A stretch of DNA of 64,000 bases from Xenopus tropicalis. Lineage: Eukaryota; Chordata; Amphibia; Anura; Pipidae. The stretch is from NCBI RefSeq assembly GCF_000004195.4, contig NC_030679.2, positions 19,373,212-19,437,211 of the forward strand. Direction: 5' to 3'. Under the pieces are notes generated by a model. It worked only from the letters and a program-made list of their open reading frames with translations, made no database searches and was not told the DNA's origin. Shown in pieces: positions 1 through 13,104 of this stretch (the stretch's first letter is position 1; the number at the start of each line of letters is the position of its first letter). The position numbers and the translations under genes were made by a program.

Positions 1-210
1 ATATAAATTCGGTGCTTTGGACTATGTACCTTTTAAATAGTGAAACTTTATGTGTGATGATTAGGGTTACACACCTTGATTAAGGTTCTAGACCCGAACC
101 GAAACATCAGTGTTGTAAGCTATGCAATGGAATAAAGATTGGAGTGTAAAAAGTTATTATGAATTGATATGTTATACAACCTTGTGCAGCACCTGGATGA
201 AAGTTGTTTA
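1..210 (+). mobile_element. Penelope-like element 3' end, copy A
   Basis: This matches the non-coding tail at 34,879-35,095. The coding part would lie before the window start. Confidence 0.75.
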
Positions 211-289
211 GACTATATATATATATTCACCAAAAAAAAGTGTCAATTCTGTTTTTTTCTGGGTGCAAACGGACTATGCTCGCATAGGA

Positions 290-350
290 TCACATACAAA
301 AATACACCAAAAAGTCCTGCACTCCCAATGCTTTATTGTTAAAAAAGTGC
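290..350 (-). mobile_element. Second Penelope-like 3' end facing the first (copy A)
   Basis: The reverse strand reads AATAAAGCATTGGGAGTGCA, the same kind of tail as AATAAAGATTGGAGTGCAA on the plus strand 150 bp to the left. The copy B equivalent is about 35,150-35,206. Confidence 0.5.
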
Positions 351-469
351 ACCAAATGATACATATTAATGGAGACAGGGGGAGTCATAAATTAAGGGTT
401 CCCTAAGTTATGGCGGTTTCTGTAACATGTATGGCATATTGTGTTACTGGCATCAGTCTGGATTATTAT

Positions 470-623
470 TATCATTAGCATTTATTTATAAAGCGCCCAC
501 ATATTCCACAGCGCTGTACAATAAGTGGGTTTCAAACACAGGACATACAGAGTAACATATAAAGCAATCAATAACCGATATAAGAGGTGAAGAGATCCCT
601 GCCCAAAAGAGCTTACAATCTAG
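470..623 (-). mobile_element. L2 LINE 3' tail, copy A
   Basis: Only the last ~150 bp of the L2 family are present, ending in the TAA/ATT triplet run. The copy B equivalent is 35,332-35,489. Confidence 0.75.
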
Positions 624-1170
624 TCACTTCCTGTTTCCCCAGATGCAATAGTTTCTACTTAGAGAATAGTTTAAGGCCCAACCAGCCAAACAGCCTGGTC
701 ACTGCCAGAGTAATGAATGATTTGTGCTGCTGATCTGCCCCCCCTTACTAGAAGAAACCTGTCCCATACATACCTTGTATATACCATTTCCCCTACTAAG
801 GTCAAAGCCCTTTCTATTGTTGCAGCTAAGTGTAACCCCCCTCTCTACCCGCTATTCAGGCTAAGGAAGAGACACCCTACAAGCTAAGGACCCCCCCTTC
901 ACCTTCCTGGTTACACAGACTTAAGAGCAGCAGCAGTGATTGAAACCATGGCTGATGAATGAATGGATCTTTGCTACTGATATGGCAGCACAGTAACTGC
1001 ACTGACTCAATAGGCCACGCATACAAAGCCATGCTCTATGTACATAATCAGCTATGTATGTACTGCACATCTAAGGGAAAACAAATGCCATATAAACCTT
1101 ACTCATAAACAGGGTACACTTCCCCTTTAAGAGGGACACCTGTCATGTGATGAGAGTTGACTTCATACCC

Positions 1171-1928
1171 ATGGACGTGACAGTTGATACAGACCGTTGG
1201 TTGGCATTGTGGCGAGAGGTAAGCATACATCTCCTCTGATAGATTTATTACCCTTATTTTAGTTTAAAAAAGATGGAAAATAGTTGGGTGACACCCCACA
1301 GAATAGCAGATGTTGTTCTTATAACTGATATAAGTGGTTTTGGAGAATTTTCCCCTAAAATGGGCTTTGGAGATGCCTCTAATCTTAGCACTAGTTGGGA
1401 GACACAGACGCCATATTTGGCAGCTATGCAGGACTTTCAGCAAATATACACTTTTTTAGCTTGGGCCTGCGTAAAAATGTAGCATTTGGGGACCCCTTAG
1501 CCAAACCATGAAATACTTAATTTTTTTCCCAGAACTGACAGGTTCTTTAGAGTTTTGCCCCTCTACCCCGGGTATCTGCCCTGCTCTATGTACCAACCTT
1601 AACATGTAACTGAATTTAGCTGGATAAATACCAATACAGAATAAAGTGTATTAGTATATTGCACGCACCTCAAAATACCCCACCTGTGGGGGCAATAGGG
1701 AAAATGGTAGGGGCATTATGGAATAAAATATTATTGAATTGACACTCCTACTACCCAGAAATATCCAGAAAATATACAGCACTATGGCCATGTTGGCCCT
1801 TGAGGCCACATGTATGTGTGTATAACTTTATTTATAAAGTGCCACAAGGATACGCAGCGTTGTTCAATCTTACAGAATACAAAATTACACACAGGGAGGA
1901 CAAGTGATATAATAAATAAATACAATAA

Positions 1929-1984
<56 letters not shown>

Positions 1985-4900
1985 GCACAGGTAATAAGTG
2001 CCAAGTGGTATGAGACACAGTAGGAAGGAGGTCCCTGCCCCGTAGAGCTTACAATCTAAGTCACATTCTTTGTGCTCTCAGCCCCCTAACTAATCTCATT
2101 TTGGGTTTATTTACCTCTCTACCCTGCTTTAAATTATTTCTATGGCAGTGGGCATTTATGAACACGTAGTGAATCTGCACCGGGGCAGTAATCCATGGCA
2201 GCCAATCAAATGCTTCCTTTCTTGGTTCTATCTGAAGCTGGAAATCTTGCCCATTGATAAATAAGCCCAACTGTATTTTGCCCTTTCTGCCTCCAGCAGT
2301 TACTTATTACGGACACAGGGCCTGATTTACTATTTCCTACAATTAGTTGGGGTGGGAAATCTAAATCATCTTCATCTATTTATATAGAGTATAAGTACAT
2401 TACACAGCACAATTTAAAAGAAACAGGAACTTACAATATTTAACAAATATGAGTTTACAAAGCAAATCAGTGGTTCTGGGTTTGCTATTTGGTTGCTAAT
2501 GACAACTGCACTTTTGCATTCAGGCACCTAAATTGGTAAATGAGCCCTTGCGCCTATTTAGTCTCCTAGTTAATGCTTTATCTATGGTAAAATAGAAGGC
2601 ATGCCTGAATAATCTTTCAGAGCAACATTGTAGTTGGTTTCTATTTTTAGTACATTTTTATTATTTCCTTTTTTAAGTTGCCTACTTTTCAAGGTGAAAC
2701 ATAACATACCAACTGGTTGCTAGGGTGAGTAGCCTTGGCAACTGCAAACCAAGCCAATGGCTGGGCAAAATTGTTAGCATTGTTTAATGCTTATCTTTCT
2801 GTACAAACCATATATTTATACTTCATTCTGACACACAAATGCCATGTTGCCAGGGCCAAGGAGCTTTGCAACCAGATGTTACATTTTTATTATTTACAAA
2901 GTTCAATTGATATGATGGATATGGTGCATTCCTGCTATAAAAAGTGTATTGTGTTACTGGCTACAACTTACAGATGGGAATCTAAAAATGTAATGGGCCT
3001 TTTCATGAATTGCGGACAAGAATTATAATTGATTAGCAAAAGTACAATGTGATGTGTGATCTGTATACTTTATAGGAAATATCAAGTGCATTATCCCTGA
3101 TATTACCTTTTATCCTTTTTATTCTCTTCCCTATACAGCTGTTGTGCCTTCAGAGCGATCGATTTGTGCGCTGGTGATTTACCTGCTTTTATCTATTGGA
3201 TTTTTCTGGCTATTCCCTGTTCAGATTTTCCATTCTTTTCTGAACGAGTGTAGGGAATAGCCAGCTTTTATTGAGGGAGACCCCCTTGGGGTACTCCGGC
3301 CTTGTGCCGGGCCCTCCATTTCGCCCAGAAGCCAAAGTCATCTCAGGCTTCTGGTCCCAAGAGACATCATCTGGGAAACTTCTTTTTAGAGGTAATCTTA
3401 CAAATCCAGTTTATACACACATGATTTACTTAAGGGCAATGGCACACAAAGAGATTTGTTGCCCATCAGAAATCTACACTACAGCGGTAACAAATCTCCT
3501 GAAAATGCATTTTACATGTGGCAATCGCAAAGTAAGTTAATGATTTTGAATAATATTTTTAGGAGATTTGTCTTGTAGGGGACTAATCTTTTCATGTGCC
3601 ATTGCCCTTACAGCACGTCTGCCCTAAGTACAATAGGGGTGCCATTTTGTTAGGTCACAGCGGCATAACAATAGAGGAGATAGGGGATTTCTAGGTGAGG
3701 GGGCAGGGGGACAGGCTGGGCCCCTCTGAAGATTTTTTTTGTGGGGGGGGCCTAATGCAGTAGTTATGCCACTGTTAGGTCACTTATTGCTTTCCTGGGC
3801 CTGCACTCCTCTTCTTCAATAAGTTACCTGGCCCAGGGGAGCTTATTGCAGGCAGCCCATGTCTTTAACGTACTTCCTTTTGCTGAATAATATATAAACT
3901 GCAGCCTATAAGCACTGTAGCATTCCTGTCATAGTCTTGAATCTTTCCCTATTGCTATTCCTGATATAATGCTCATTTGTACCTCTTGTTTGCCTTTAGG
4001 TTGCTGTAGTGCAAGGAAAATGCCATTCCTTCAGGTAATTTCTTTTCTAATTCCAAAATAAGGGAAATTGTAAAAAAAAATACTCTCGCTTTTACACAAG
4101 TTTAATTGAAAATATAGCCTGAAGAAACATATAGTCTGAAGAAACAACAGGCATCTAAAGCAAGCGGTATGGCAGTACTCACTAATATTAGGGGAGGTGA
4201 CAGGAGGAGAGGGGCTAGTGACAAATACAATGCCCCATGTACCATAGCCCTTATGCCTGTCATGGAGTTCACATATGCACATGCCCCTGAGGAAGTCACT
4301 TGATGACAAAACGCGTTGGGCCTTATTGATTGATACACTTATTGTACTGCAACAAAAACAAAAGTGCAAATTTTATGTATTAAACTATTTACTTTTGATA
4401 TTACACTATGGGAGTGCGCCTCTCTGTTTTCATGTGTATATGCTGTAGAAGTTGCCAACCCTTTTCTGTCACTATTTTTCTCAAAGCCAGACTAACTGTG
4501 AGCAGCATTTATATCCATTTAGCTTTGTGTCTCTAATACTATTTTCTTCCACTTACAGTTGCTGTGCTATGCCCTGGAGGACTTCAGGGAAGAAAATAAC
4601 AATTTTGACCACCTGCTTTCCTGTTATGGTAAAATTCTACATTAATAATCATTTCCTTAATCATTAATTCTTTAATTTCTGCTTGTCAAGTGAATATGAG
4701 GTTATAGCACTCTGTATTAGGGATGCACTGAATCCAGGATTTGGTGCAGGATTTGCCCAAGATTCAGCCTTTTCCAACAGGATTCAGATTCAGTCGAATC
4801 CATGGTCTTGGCCAAATCCAGATCCTTAAAATAATGTGACTTTTTGTCACATAAACACAGAAGCTGAGAACTGTTCACCATGCATGCAGTGCGTGGGTCT

Positions 4901-7900
4901 TTCGGATTCACTGTACTGAATCCAAATCCAAGGATTCAGATTCAGTACAGTATTCATCCGAATCTTTTACCTCCAGTGTTCTAGACTTTCTTTTCTGTAA
5001 GCTCCAGTGTCTCCCCATGAAATGGGAGGAAGTCTACAAAACACGATACTTTAGCCCAAAATGTAAGAGATGTCAAAATGCCAACATTGGCCAAGGTTGC
5101 ACTTAGTTTATTATATATGAATTCCATTCCCTCCTTAAGCTCAGTGTTTAATAAAAATGTACTTTTCTCTGCAGAACATCGCTACAGGAAACAATTTGGA
5201 AAGCTGAAAGACTTGTAAGTAAAACAAAAACTCTTATTACATTTTAGTAATTGATTGCCATTGCCCCAGGGGTAAGTACAAGGGTGGAAAATGCCATTCC
5301 CTAGGGCCCATGCCCTTTTTGATTGTTCTGTGTAGGCTGTGCTCTATAAAAGTGGTCCCCAACCTTTTTTGCACCACGGACCAGTTTCAAGCAAGGCAAT
5401 TTTTCCAAGGACCGGGGTTGTGGTTGGTGCAGCCAATGCATAGTATATAATTGAATTATTACATATATGATGTAAATGTAATTATTATTGCACTTTATTT
5501 TTTTATTATTATTATATTATAAAATATAATACAGCTCATCATAATGCAAAGTCAGTGGGGGACCTGAGCTTGTTTCCCTGCAACTAGATGTGCCTGGCAC
5601 CCTTGCTTTTCTTACTCCCACCTAAGGGTTGACATCCTCTGATACTTAGTATGGAACTTTAAGTACTTTGGCCCTTGTCGCAATCAGTAGAAAGCTTCCA
5701 GGGCTTCACATTGCTGTTGTCATGGCTGTGTAACACATTGGAGAATTGAGATATCAGGTATTTAGGACCAGAGGTGGCCCAATTCAGCACAGCCCACGGC
5801 CCGGCACTGGTCCCTGGCCCGGGGGTTGGGGACCCCTGCTCTATACCTTGTGTCAGATTAAGAATTAGCCATAAGATGCAAAACATAGCTCTGACAAGCT
5901 GCAACTTGTGGCCCCTGGAGTGCGCTACTTTGTGTATCTGAATAAAGTAAAAGCTGGGAGTGTTCCAGGGGACACAAATTCAGCCAGTGTTACATTCAGA
6001 GAAAGGGGACGTTTTTTGATCATACATGGCAAATGAGCCCCCTTGTGTTTTATTGGCTATTTCCTTTTATTAATGCTCAATGGGAATTTTTTTTCAGAGA
6101 ACATTTTCTCGTGTGGTATGATGACGAGAATAGTCTTGGCGGAGGGAACAACGTCGCCAACTATCTCACGATGATCCAACATCTGGTAAGAAAGAAATCC
6201 AAAATATATGTATAGATAAATAGGGAATAAATGATATTTATTATTTGTCCCAGTATTTTATATGGCTGAATATTTGCTCCACATGATGATATGGCACAAG
6301 GCCCAGGCAATATAATTGGATGCTGCTTTGATAGCTATTAATTGGACTGAATTCTAGATTCCTTTTTCACATTGCTACTTTCTTTTATGTTACAGGAAGA
6401 TCTGGAAAGTCTTGCAGTGACATATCGGGTCCTGTATACTATGGATTCTTGGCCAATTGTAAGTGCCCATATTATTAATAATGTAGGAGAAGTTATTATG
6501 TCTTGCTCCCCTGGGGGGATTCTAAAGTCACCCACCTAAGTAAAATTTCCACAAGCAACAAAACTCCTTAGCACCTGTTGCAATGCATTATGGGGTTATG
6601 CACAGAGGCTGCAGAGAGTTTTGTTACAAGGGGCCACATAGGTACAAAGCAGTGCTTAACATTGACTCTCTGCTTCCACAGATGACACCAGAAGGACAAG
6701 TGCTGAAGGACCGATACAGGGACCTTGTCGAATTCCATCAAGTAAGTTGATGCAGTCCTTGAGTATTTATTGAAAAATGACTCGATAAAATGAGCGCTAC
6801 TTATAGCATGCATTAAAAATGTTATCACCTCTTTTTTTTGCGACTTAACCCTTGATTCACTAAAAAGGACACTTGAAAAAATCCGACTGCAAACTCCATG
6901 TTGTGTTGCCAAAAGCTCATGAACCGCAATGTTTTTTAAGTTCCGCCTACCCCAAGTAGGTGTTAATATTTGCACAGATTAAAGGAAAATTTTGCGCGTT
7001 TAACGCTTAAAATGTGTTTGTGAATCGTGCGTTAGTACTATTTCTATTCTCTAATTAACGCATTGCTTTAGAAATTACGATTTGTGATGATGTTTTTTTT
7101 TGCGCATGCGATATGCGGATTAACGCATGCGAAATGACTTTGACGAATCAGTACTTATATATCGCATGCTTTTTAATGCAAAAAGCATGCGATAAGCATT
7201 ATTGTCCTTCAGTGAATCGGCCCCTTAATGTTTTTCAGACTATAGGTAACATAAATCTCTGAACTGTGGGTTTGTGCCAATATTAATGTCATTAATAGAA
7301 TCTGCCACCACAGCATCACCCGGCAGGGATTTCCACACCCATACTGCCCTCACCGTATAAAGGAACTATTGGCACCATCTATACAGGCATAATCATAACT
7401 GTCTTCTTTCTCTTCCCTTTGCTCCTATCCTTGTGCCTCCCCCGCGCTCACAGACTATAACATCAAAGCTTGAGGTACTCAAGATGAAGATTGTGGAGAA
7501 GGAAGAGGAGCTGGAGGAAGAGGAGCTGAAGGAAGAGGAGCTGGAGGAAGTTGCTGGGTATGTATTTTACAAATGATGTTTCATCATTACAGTTACTGAC
7601 ACACAAGAGCAATGTATTAAATAAAATACATTTGATGTCTTGAAGGGACAGTATACGCCTAAAACACCTTGAGTTTTTTTGAATTACAGTCTGTTGTTTT
7701 AATTTAAAAGAAATCCATATTTTCCCATTTATTGCTTACTCCACCAGCTTCCTTTATAAAGAGGGCAATTCGTTCAGAGCTACCTATGCAGCTAAAACCC
7801 CTACCATACCTAAACCCCTACCTTATCTAAGAAACAGCTTTTGAGCAGATCATTATCCAGGGCTTCTCTGTGGACTCTGTGTAATTCTTTTTATCATCTC

Positions 7901-9140
7901 CTTTGAAGTTCTTTGGGATCAGGAGGTGACAGGAAGTGCTAAAGTAAAACTGGCTTCATAATCTTGTTTAGTGCTAGAAATAACAGAAATCATAGAGATT
8001 TCATACTTAAGGGCTCTGGCACACGGGGAGATTAGTCGCCCGCGACAAATCTCCCTTGTCACGGGCGACTAATCTTCCCGAGTTGCCATGACCCGCCATC
8101 CCACCGGGGAACATGTAAGTCGCCGGCGGGATGGCACACGCGGCGGCGCGATTTCCCGAAATCGCTGAAAAAGACTCGCGAGTCAATTTTTGCAATATGT
8201 CTTTTCCAAATGTTGAAAGTCCCTCTTTCTTGAGGTGAAGCCTATCCCTACAGCTGTGCACATAACCTACTCTGCCCATATTTGTTGTAGTAGGGGCAGG
8301 TTAATACTTAGGTAAAGGTGATAAGGGTATATTATTCCTCCAATCATCATAATTGTAGTGTCAATGCTCAACACTGATTCATTTTTTTATTTTTTTTCTC
8401 TTCAGGACCAGTGAACATCAAGGAGAGCCTCCTGTCATAGAGGAGAAAGTAGAAGAGCCTCCTACTGCAGAAGAGGGAGTGGAAGAGCCTCCCACATCAA
8501 TGGAGGAAGAAGTGCCACCTGAAGGGGAGGTGGAAGAGCCTCCCCCTTTAAGGGTGGAAGAGGCAGCGCCATCTACAGAAGGGGGGGAAGTGGCAGAGCC
8601 TCCCCCTTCAAGGGAGAAAGAGGAAACACCATCTGCTGAAGGGGAGGTAGTGGAAGAACATCCGGCTTCAAGGGTGGAAGAGGCAGCGCCATCTACTGAA
8701 GGGGAGGAAGTGGCAGAGCCTCCCCCTTCAAGGGAGAAAGAAACACCACCAGCTGAGGAACATCAGACCCTTAGAAGGCGGGTTAGAAAGGCGCTCCAGA
8801 GAGTTTGGGTAATATATGTATTTACTTGCAATATCTTTTCATTTGGCAATGCATCATGTTGGTCAGTGCAGTTCCACTTCACTTCCTGCGGTCCAGTTGT
8901 TTAGACTGTAAAAAAAAGTGGAGCAGCCATAGCAAGTATACCTTTGAAAATGAGTTTTCCCACTGACAACTAGACTGGTGATCAATATAATACTTAAAGG
9001 TGCCATTCTATGTAACTAATATGTAAACATAGATTAAACCTTTATATCCTAAAAAGCAAGCATTTATGTGTAATTTATTGTTTGTTCAACGTTTTATTTC
9101 TTCTTCTTTTCAGAAGTCCACCAGAAGATTCGTGAGGGAG
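1171..9140 (+). CDS. Gene X copy A, unknown multi-exon protein (11 coding exons, 3' end unresolved)
   Basis: I do not recognise this family. Coding exons read at 1171-1218, 3139-3173, 4010-4034, 4559-4628, 5175-5214, 6098-6185, 6396-6458, 6682-6741, 7454-7557, 8406-8808 and 9114-9140. Every intron is GT-AG and all ten junctions keep one open frame of about 321 residues. The first Met in this frame that I favour is at 1171; an upstream in-frame ATG is at 1150. The N-terminal half is helical and aromatic/Leu-rich (WLALWRELLCLQSDRFVRW; LLCYALEDFREENNNF; VWYDDENSLGGGNNVANYL). Exon 9 is an EEELKE coiled-coil-like stretch. Exon 10 is a 134-codon run of degenerate Glu/Pro repeats (AEPPPSREKE type) ending in a basic LRRRVRKALQRVW. 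No signal peptide or membrane span is seen. Exons 2 and 3 are very short (35 and 25 nt) and are the weakest calls. The terminal exon is not certain. It faces galnt10 tail to tail. Function cannot be inferred. Confidence 0.72.
1815..2062 (-). mobile_element. Second L2-like tail subtype with (AT)n, copy A
   Basis: The AACTTTATTTATAAAGTGCC start and GTAGAGCTTACAATCTAAGT end resemble the L2 tail but with a different middle. An (AT)n run at about 1,933-1,979 sits inside. The copy B equivalent is about 36,686-36,907, where the (AT)n is shorter. Confidence 0.6.
3431..3610. mobile_element. Short MITE, copy A
   Basis: TAAGGGCAATGGCACAC and GTGCCATTGCCCTTA are inverted repeats about 180 bp apart. Related sequence is in C' near 33,900-34,015 and in copy B near 38,266-38,445. 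Confidence 0.65.
4719..4960. mobile_element. hAT MITE relative in gene X intron, copy A
   Basis: It starts AGGGATGCACTGAATCCAGG and contains several ATTCAGATTCAG inverted stretches. It is the same family as 54,756-54,987. The copy B counterpart is 39,559-39,800. Confidence 0.6.
5350..5838 (+). mobile_element. hAT-like non-autonomous element, copy A
   Basis: The ends AAGTGGTCCCCAACC and GTTGGGGACCCCTG are inverted. Flanks CTCTATAA (5,342-5,349) and CTCTATAC (5,839-5,846) fit an 8-bp target duplication. It lies in a gene X intron and has no transposase. Confidence 0.72.
6849..7224. mobile_element. Foldback MITE in gene X intron, copy A
   Basis: TTAA flanks lie at 6,845-6,848 and 7,225-7,228, with degenerate inverted ends (GATTCACT... 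/ ...AGTGAATCGGCCCC). Its inner part is rich in GCATGCGATA palindromes. The copy B counterpart (about 41,779-42,138) lacks some 18 bp in the middle. Confidence 0.6.
8009..8183. repeat. Hairpin repeat, copy A
   Basis: GGGCTCTGGCACACGGGGA is followed by a hairpin around 8,031-8,074 (GATTAGTCGCCCG / CGGGCGACTAATC). A GC-rich tail contains GGCGGCGCGATTT. The copy B counterpart is 42,938-43,112. Confidence 0.55.
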
Positions 9141-10729
9141 GTATGTTGTCACCGGAGGTATGTTGTCACCGCTGCTCCCTGATTGCCTCCCATTCTTTCA
9201 CTCAAGTACCTGCCCACCTCTCGACTCAAGTGCCCACCTACCCACCTCTTCCACACAAGTGCCTACATAGCCACACAAAGCCCACCCATCCACCACTTCT
9301 ACACAAACAACCACCATACAATCCAAAACTCTTCCATACAATCGCCTACACAAGCACCTGACAGCCCACCCAGCAATACACAAGCACCTGTCCACCCACC
9401 CCTCTACAAATATACACTCACCCACTTTAGCCCTCTACACATAGAACATATAAAGCCATGATCCAGGGTGTAAAACCGACTGCCGTTTCTAGGAGTCAGA
9501 AAGGAATTTTTACCTTCAGTGCAGATTGGCAAAGCGCACTGTAGAGTTTTTTGCCTTTCTTTGGATCATCATGGCTCCCATGCAGCAAGCTGTGGCCCCC
9601 AGGATTACTTTTGCTCTGTGCAGGCCTAGCCATAAGGAATCATCACACCCCTAGGGCAGAGCTAGAGCCAATTCTCGCACAAGGAAGGGTAGGGAGAGGG
9701 AGATGGTTGGTTAATCCCTGCCCTACTATTGAGCCTACAAAGTGTTTTGGGAGCCACAGGTCGTTTCAGGGAAAGCCTAACCACCTTTTGGCTTATTAAT
9801 AAATCCTGTTACCCCAACAGATTTCTCATAAATATGTCTCTGTGTTTTTCTTGAATCCCATGGTGAATAATGAGGGGAAGGATTTTATTAAGGTAAACAA
9901 CCAGTTGTGTGATGGGTTAATTAATACCTCTGGTGGCTGCTCAAAATTGGCAAGGGCAGTGTGGGTTAAAACTGAGTGGTATTCCTGGTAAAGAGGTTTA
10001 GTTGAAGAACGAAATGGGTTAATATTTCTGCAGGGGGTTGTTAGAGTGGAACTTGATTGGCTAATATGTACATGATGAGACTGAAAGATACAGGGAGGAT
10101 ATCCCACATACCATATTGTTTTACTTAACATCAATTATTTGAGGATATTGCTTTACTCCATGACCACAACCCCTGAAAATTGTACACCGTGAATGCTAAT
10201 GTAACCATTAATGCCTTTATATGGGCTCTGGATGACAATGACCCTAGTATGTTGGATAAATGTACAATGTGATATGGACCTTAGATTAGAAGCTGCACTG
10301 GAGCAGGGACTGATGTGAATAATTACCAATCTGTATATAAAGGCTAACAATAACAACAATAATATATAGTCATTGAATTCCTTGGTGACTTCTGATATCC
10401 TACAAAATCACAAGAGCCATCAACCTGCAAAGTATATCTTATAAACTGTGCTTAGTGACGTGGTCAGTTATAAACAGTGGTTAGTGATGTAGCTTGTGTT
10501 TCATGATATTAGATGCCATTATGTGCATTTGACTTGAATGGCCCCCCGTGCCACCCACATTCATGGGCTCCATGCCCATCTGCCCTCATAAGTCCTCAAT
10601 GTATTTACTGGGGGGTGGGTAGATGTTCAAAGGCTGCTAGTGGGCCCCTCTCTGAATTCACCACTGATAAGAAATCCCCTCAGGTTTTCATGATCCCCAT
10701 GTAGAAGGGAATTTGTGCCTAACAATCTC

Positions 10730-10895
10730 ACACGTGTGTGTGCCTGTGCATGTGTGTGTGTGCTTGTGACTGTGTGTGCCTGTGTTTTTGTGTCTGTGTG
10801 TTTTTGTGTCTGTGTGTGCCTGTGTTTTTGTGCCTGTGTGTGCCTGTTCATGTGCGTGTGTGTTCTTGTGTCTATGTCTGTGTGTGCATGTGTGA
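10730..10895 (+). repeat. TG-rich low-complexity run, copy A
   Basis: GTGTGTGCCTGTGTTTTTGT-type units. The copy B version (45,660-45,843) has an extra block and lacks a TCTATGTC segment. Confidence 0.8.
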
Positions 10896-11090
10896 GGCCA
10901 ACTGTGTATTAAACCTTACATGACAAAAGTAACCTCTGTTTTGCCTGAAAAAGAAACTTCAGATTTTTAGCTGTTTCCGTCAATGCTGTTTCTGATTGCA
11001 ACCCCCTGCTGTGAGGCCAGGGCATCTATCAGGGCAAGTTATTGCTGGGGCTCTGACAGCCCATACTGATTTCTGTTTGCTTTGGCACAG

Positions 11091-11111
11091 GTGGCCCAAG
11101 GGTTATACTAA
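11091..11111 (+). other. Candidate terminal exon of gene X copy A (VAQGLY stop)
   Basis: A good pyrimidine-rich acceptor ends in AG at 11,090. The frame expected after exon 11 (phase 0) then reads VAQGLY followed by TAA. Copy B keeps the same acceptor and reading. It is only a candidate, since any short phase-0 exon with an early stop would fit equally well. Confidence 0.25.
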
Positions 11112-11239
11112 GGCTCATGCCACACAGGGATGAATCTTGGCCTGCACAAAAACAAATCAGTCACTTGCCTGTGCCTGGAACCTCTGTGTCAGACCACGTG
11201 CTGACACATTTAGAGATCAAAATCGCTCCCCCCCCTCCA

Positions 11240-12500
11240 AAAAAAAAAATTGCAATTTCATATTATAAAATATTTTATTGTATGGACACAAATACAACTC
11301 ATTCTGAACGCTTCATGTCTCCCGAACGTGCCAATACCTGATAAAGTAAAACCCCTAATTTTAAGTTTTTCAGGGGACCAGAAAAAAATGGTGCGAAATC
11401 CGGGAAAATGTAAAATCAGAGGAGGTTGTTATGTGTTATATATTAGTGGGACCACAAAACAATGGTGCAAAATGCAGGAAAACTTACAATCAGGGGATGT
11501 AAAATTGAGGTTTCATTGTATGTATAGTTTTATGGAGATTTCTGACTTCTATAGATCAAAAACTCCCAGCAGTAAATTACCAAATTTTCAAAGCATTACA
11601 GCAGAATACGGCATACTTTATATTCCAAAGCCAAAAATTCTGGAACATTAGGTTTACCCCAGGAAACCATACATTTTTGAAAAGTACAAATTTTGCCGAA
11701 TCCGAAATGGTAACTATGTCTTCCTACTCCTAAGTACCAAACAGCACTGCTTTCCTGAATTTAGCAGTTTCCATAAAAAATTATGACAATTCTAAAAAAA
11801 TCACCTCAAAGCTTTCAATTTCAAGCATCTTATCTCCCACATAACATTGGGTACCAAGAAAAAACACCCTAAATATGAAAGCCAAGGGTCCGCTGAACAG
11901 TATGATGCCCAGTGTGCATAGGATCACCAAAGTATCTGGTATTTAGAGAACCCAAAAGGAAGTTGTGCATTCAAATTTTATGGCAAATATTGGGAAAGTG
12001 GCAAATAAGTAAGTCAAAAACCTCATACTTTTAGAAAATACACATTCTGCCGAATGTAAAATGGGTCAATACATCTTTGTATGGCAAAGCCACAAACATC
12101 AAAGCTAGGCTAAATGTAAAGGTTTTTAGGTAATTTCTGAAAATTGTCTCAAAGCTTGCTCAAAGTACAGTATGCACCACATTTTGTAATGTTCCAGCAT
12201 AAAACATCCTAAATATAAACCTACAAACCTACTGAACAATTTTATGCCCAATATGCATAGATATAATAAACTATGTGATGTACAGAGGCACCCAAATCGA
12301 TATATAGCAGACAAAATATCCATGTAACAAAGAACAATGTGGAATGCAATAAATTCACTAAAATCGCATAAAACCCTCTAAAATCAATGCTTTTTTTTCA
12401 CCCAGTGTAATCAGAAGTTAGAATGACAGGTTGAATATTTTAGCTTGGCTAAATATGTATTACAGACAAAAACAAGCAAACAACACCTGTGAAGTACTGA
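11240..12500. repeat. Unclassified dispersed repeat, copy A
   Basis: This AT-rich non-coding stretch has repeated motifs (ATTCTGCCGAA, TTGGGTACCAAG, CCTAAATATGAA) shared with 28,430-28,980. The copy B equivalent is about 46,186-47,960, interrupted by the MITE at 47,070. No conserved coding frame is seen. Confidence 0.5.
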
Positions 12501-12886
12501 AAATGCAATAAAATGGCTAAAACTGCACCAAAAATATAATTATAATGACAGAAATAACATAGAAACGGTATTGCATGGTGTAGTTAGCGAATACGCTATT
12601 CACAATGGTAATAAAACAAACACAAAAAAAAAGATGCGCTAAAAAAGCCACAAAATTATGTATGTGTATTATGTACATGTATGTGTACGTGTGTACACTT
12701 GGCAAATTGCGTGTTATGTGTGTGTGAGTGGTGTAAATGTGAGTGTGTATTAGTGCAACAAGAGTGGTTTTGTGTGTGTAATTGACACAAACCTGCGGTG
12801 TAATGGCTTGAAAATCCATCTGTAGGAGGAGGAAGGCTTGTAGAAGATCCACACAGCTCTGCTCACATCCGGGTCAAGGGTGGCAC

Positions 12887-12912
12887 TGGGGGGGGGGGTG
12901 GGGGGGGGGGGT
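12887..12912 (+). repeat. G-rich run, copy A
   Basis: About 25 nearly uninterrupted G. Copy B has only about ten here (48,335-48,344). Confidence 0.8.
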
Positions 12913-13104
12913 CCAGGAATTAGGAAATGTTGCAGAATGTAGAATTATTCTATGTTCTGTGTCAGTTAAAGGGTAAATGCGTGTTCATATTTAAAGGAGA
13001 ACTAAAGCTGTAACAGTTATGATCTAGGCTTTAAAAGTTGTTCATAGCAGTTCCCTGTCTTGAGAGTTTGTGATGCCATCCTTTGCGTGTCAGTGGCTCT
13101 GCAC

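Noticed and set aside
1273..1482. 69-codon open frame present in both copies (1,273 and 36,139)
   Set aside because: All the substitutions I see between the copies change the amino acid (Leu/Phe, Ala/Asp, Ser/Ile), there are no fitting splice phases, and it lies in a gene X intron.
4031..4369. 112-codon minus-strand open frame (also at 38,865)
   Set aside because: It overlaps a Penelope-related repeat and the antisense of gene X exon 3; between copies it changes by a non-triplet-like local rearrangement near 4,262.
9143..9461. Open frames of 72-92 codons after gene X exon 11
   Set aside because: They are Thr/Pro/His-rich frames over a degenerate tandem repeat that is expanded in C'; exon 11 has a good donor at 9,141 and is not expected to read through.
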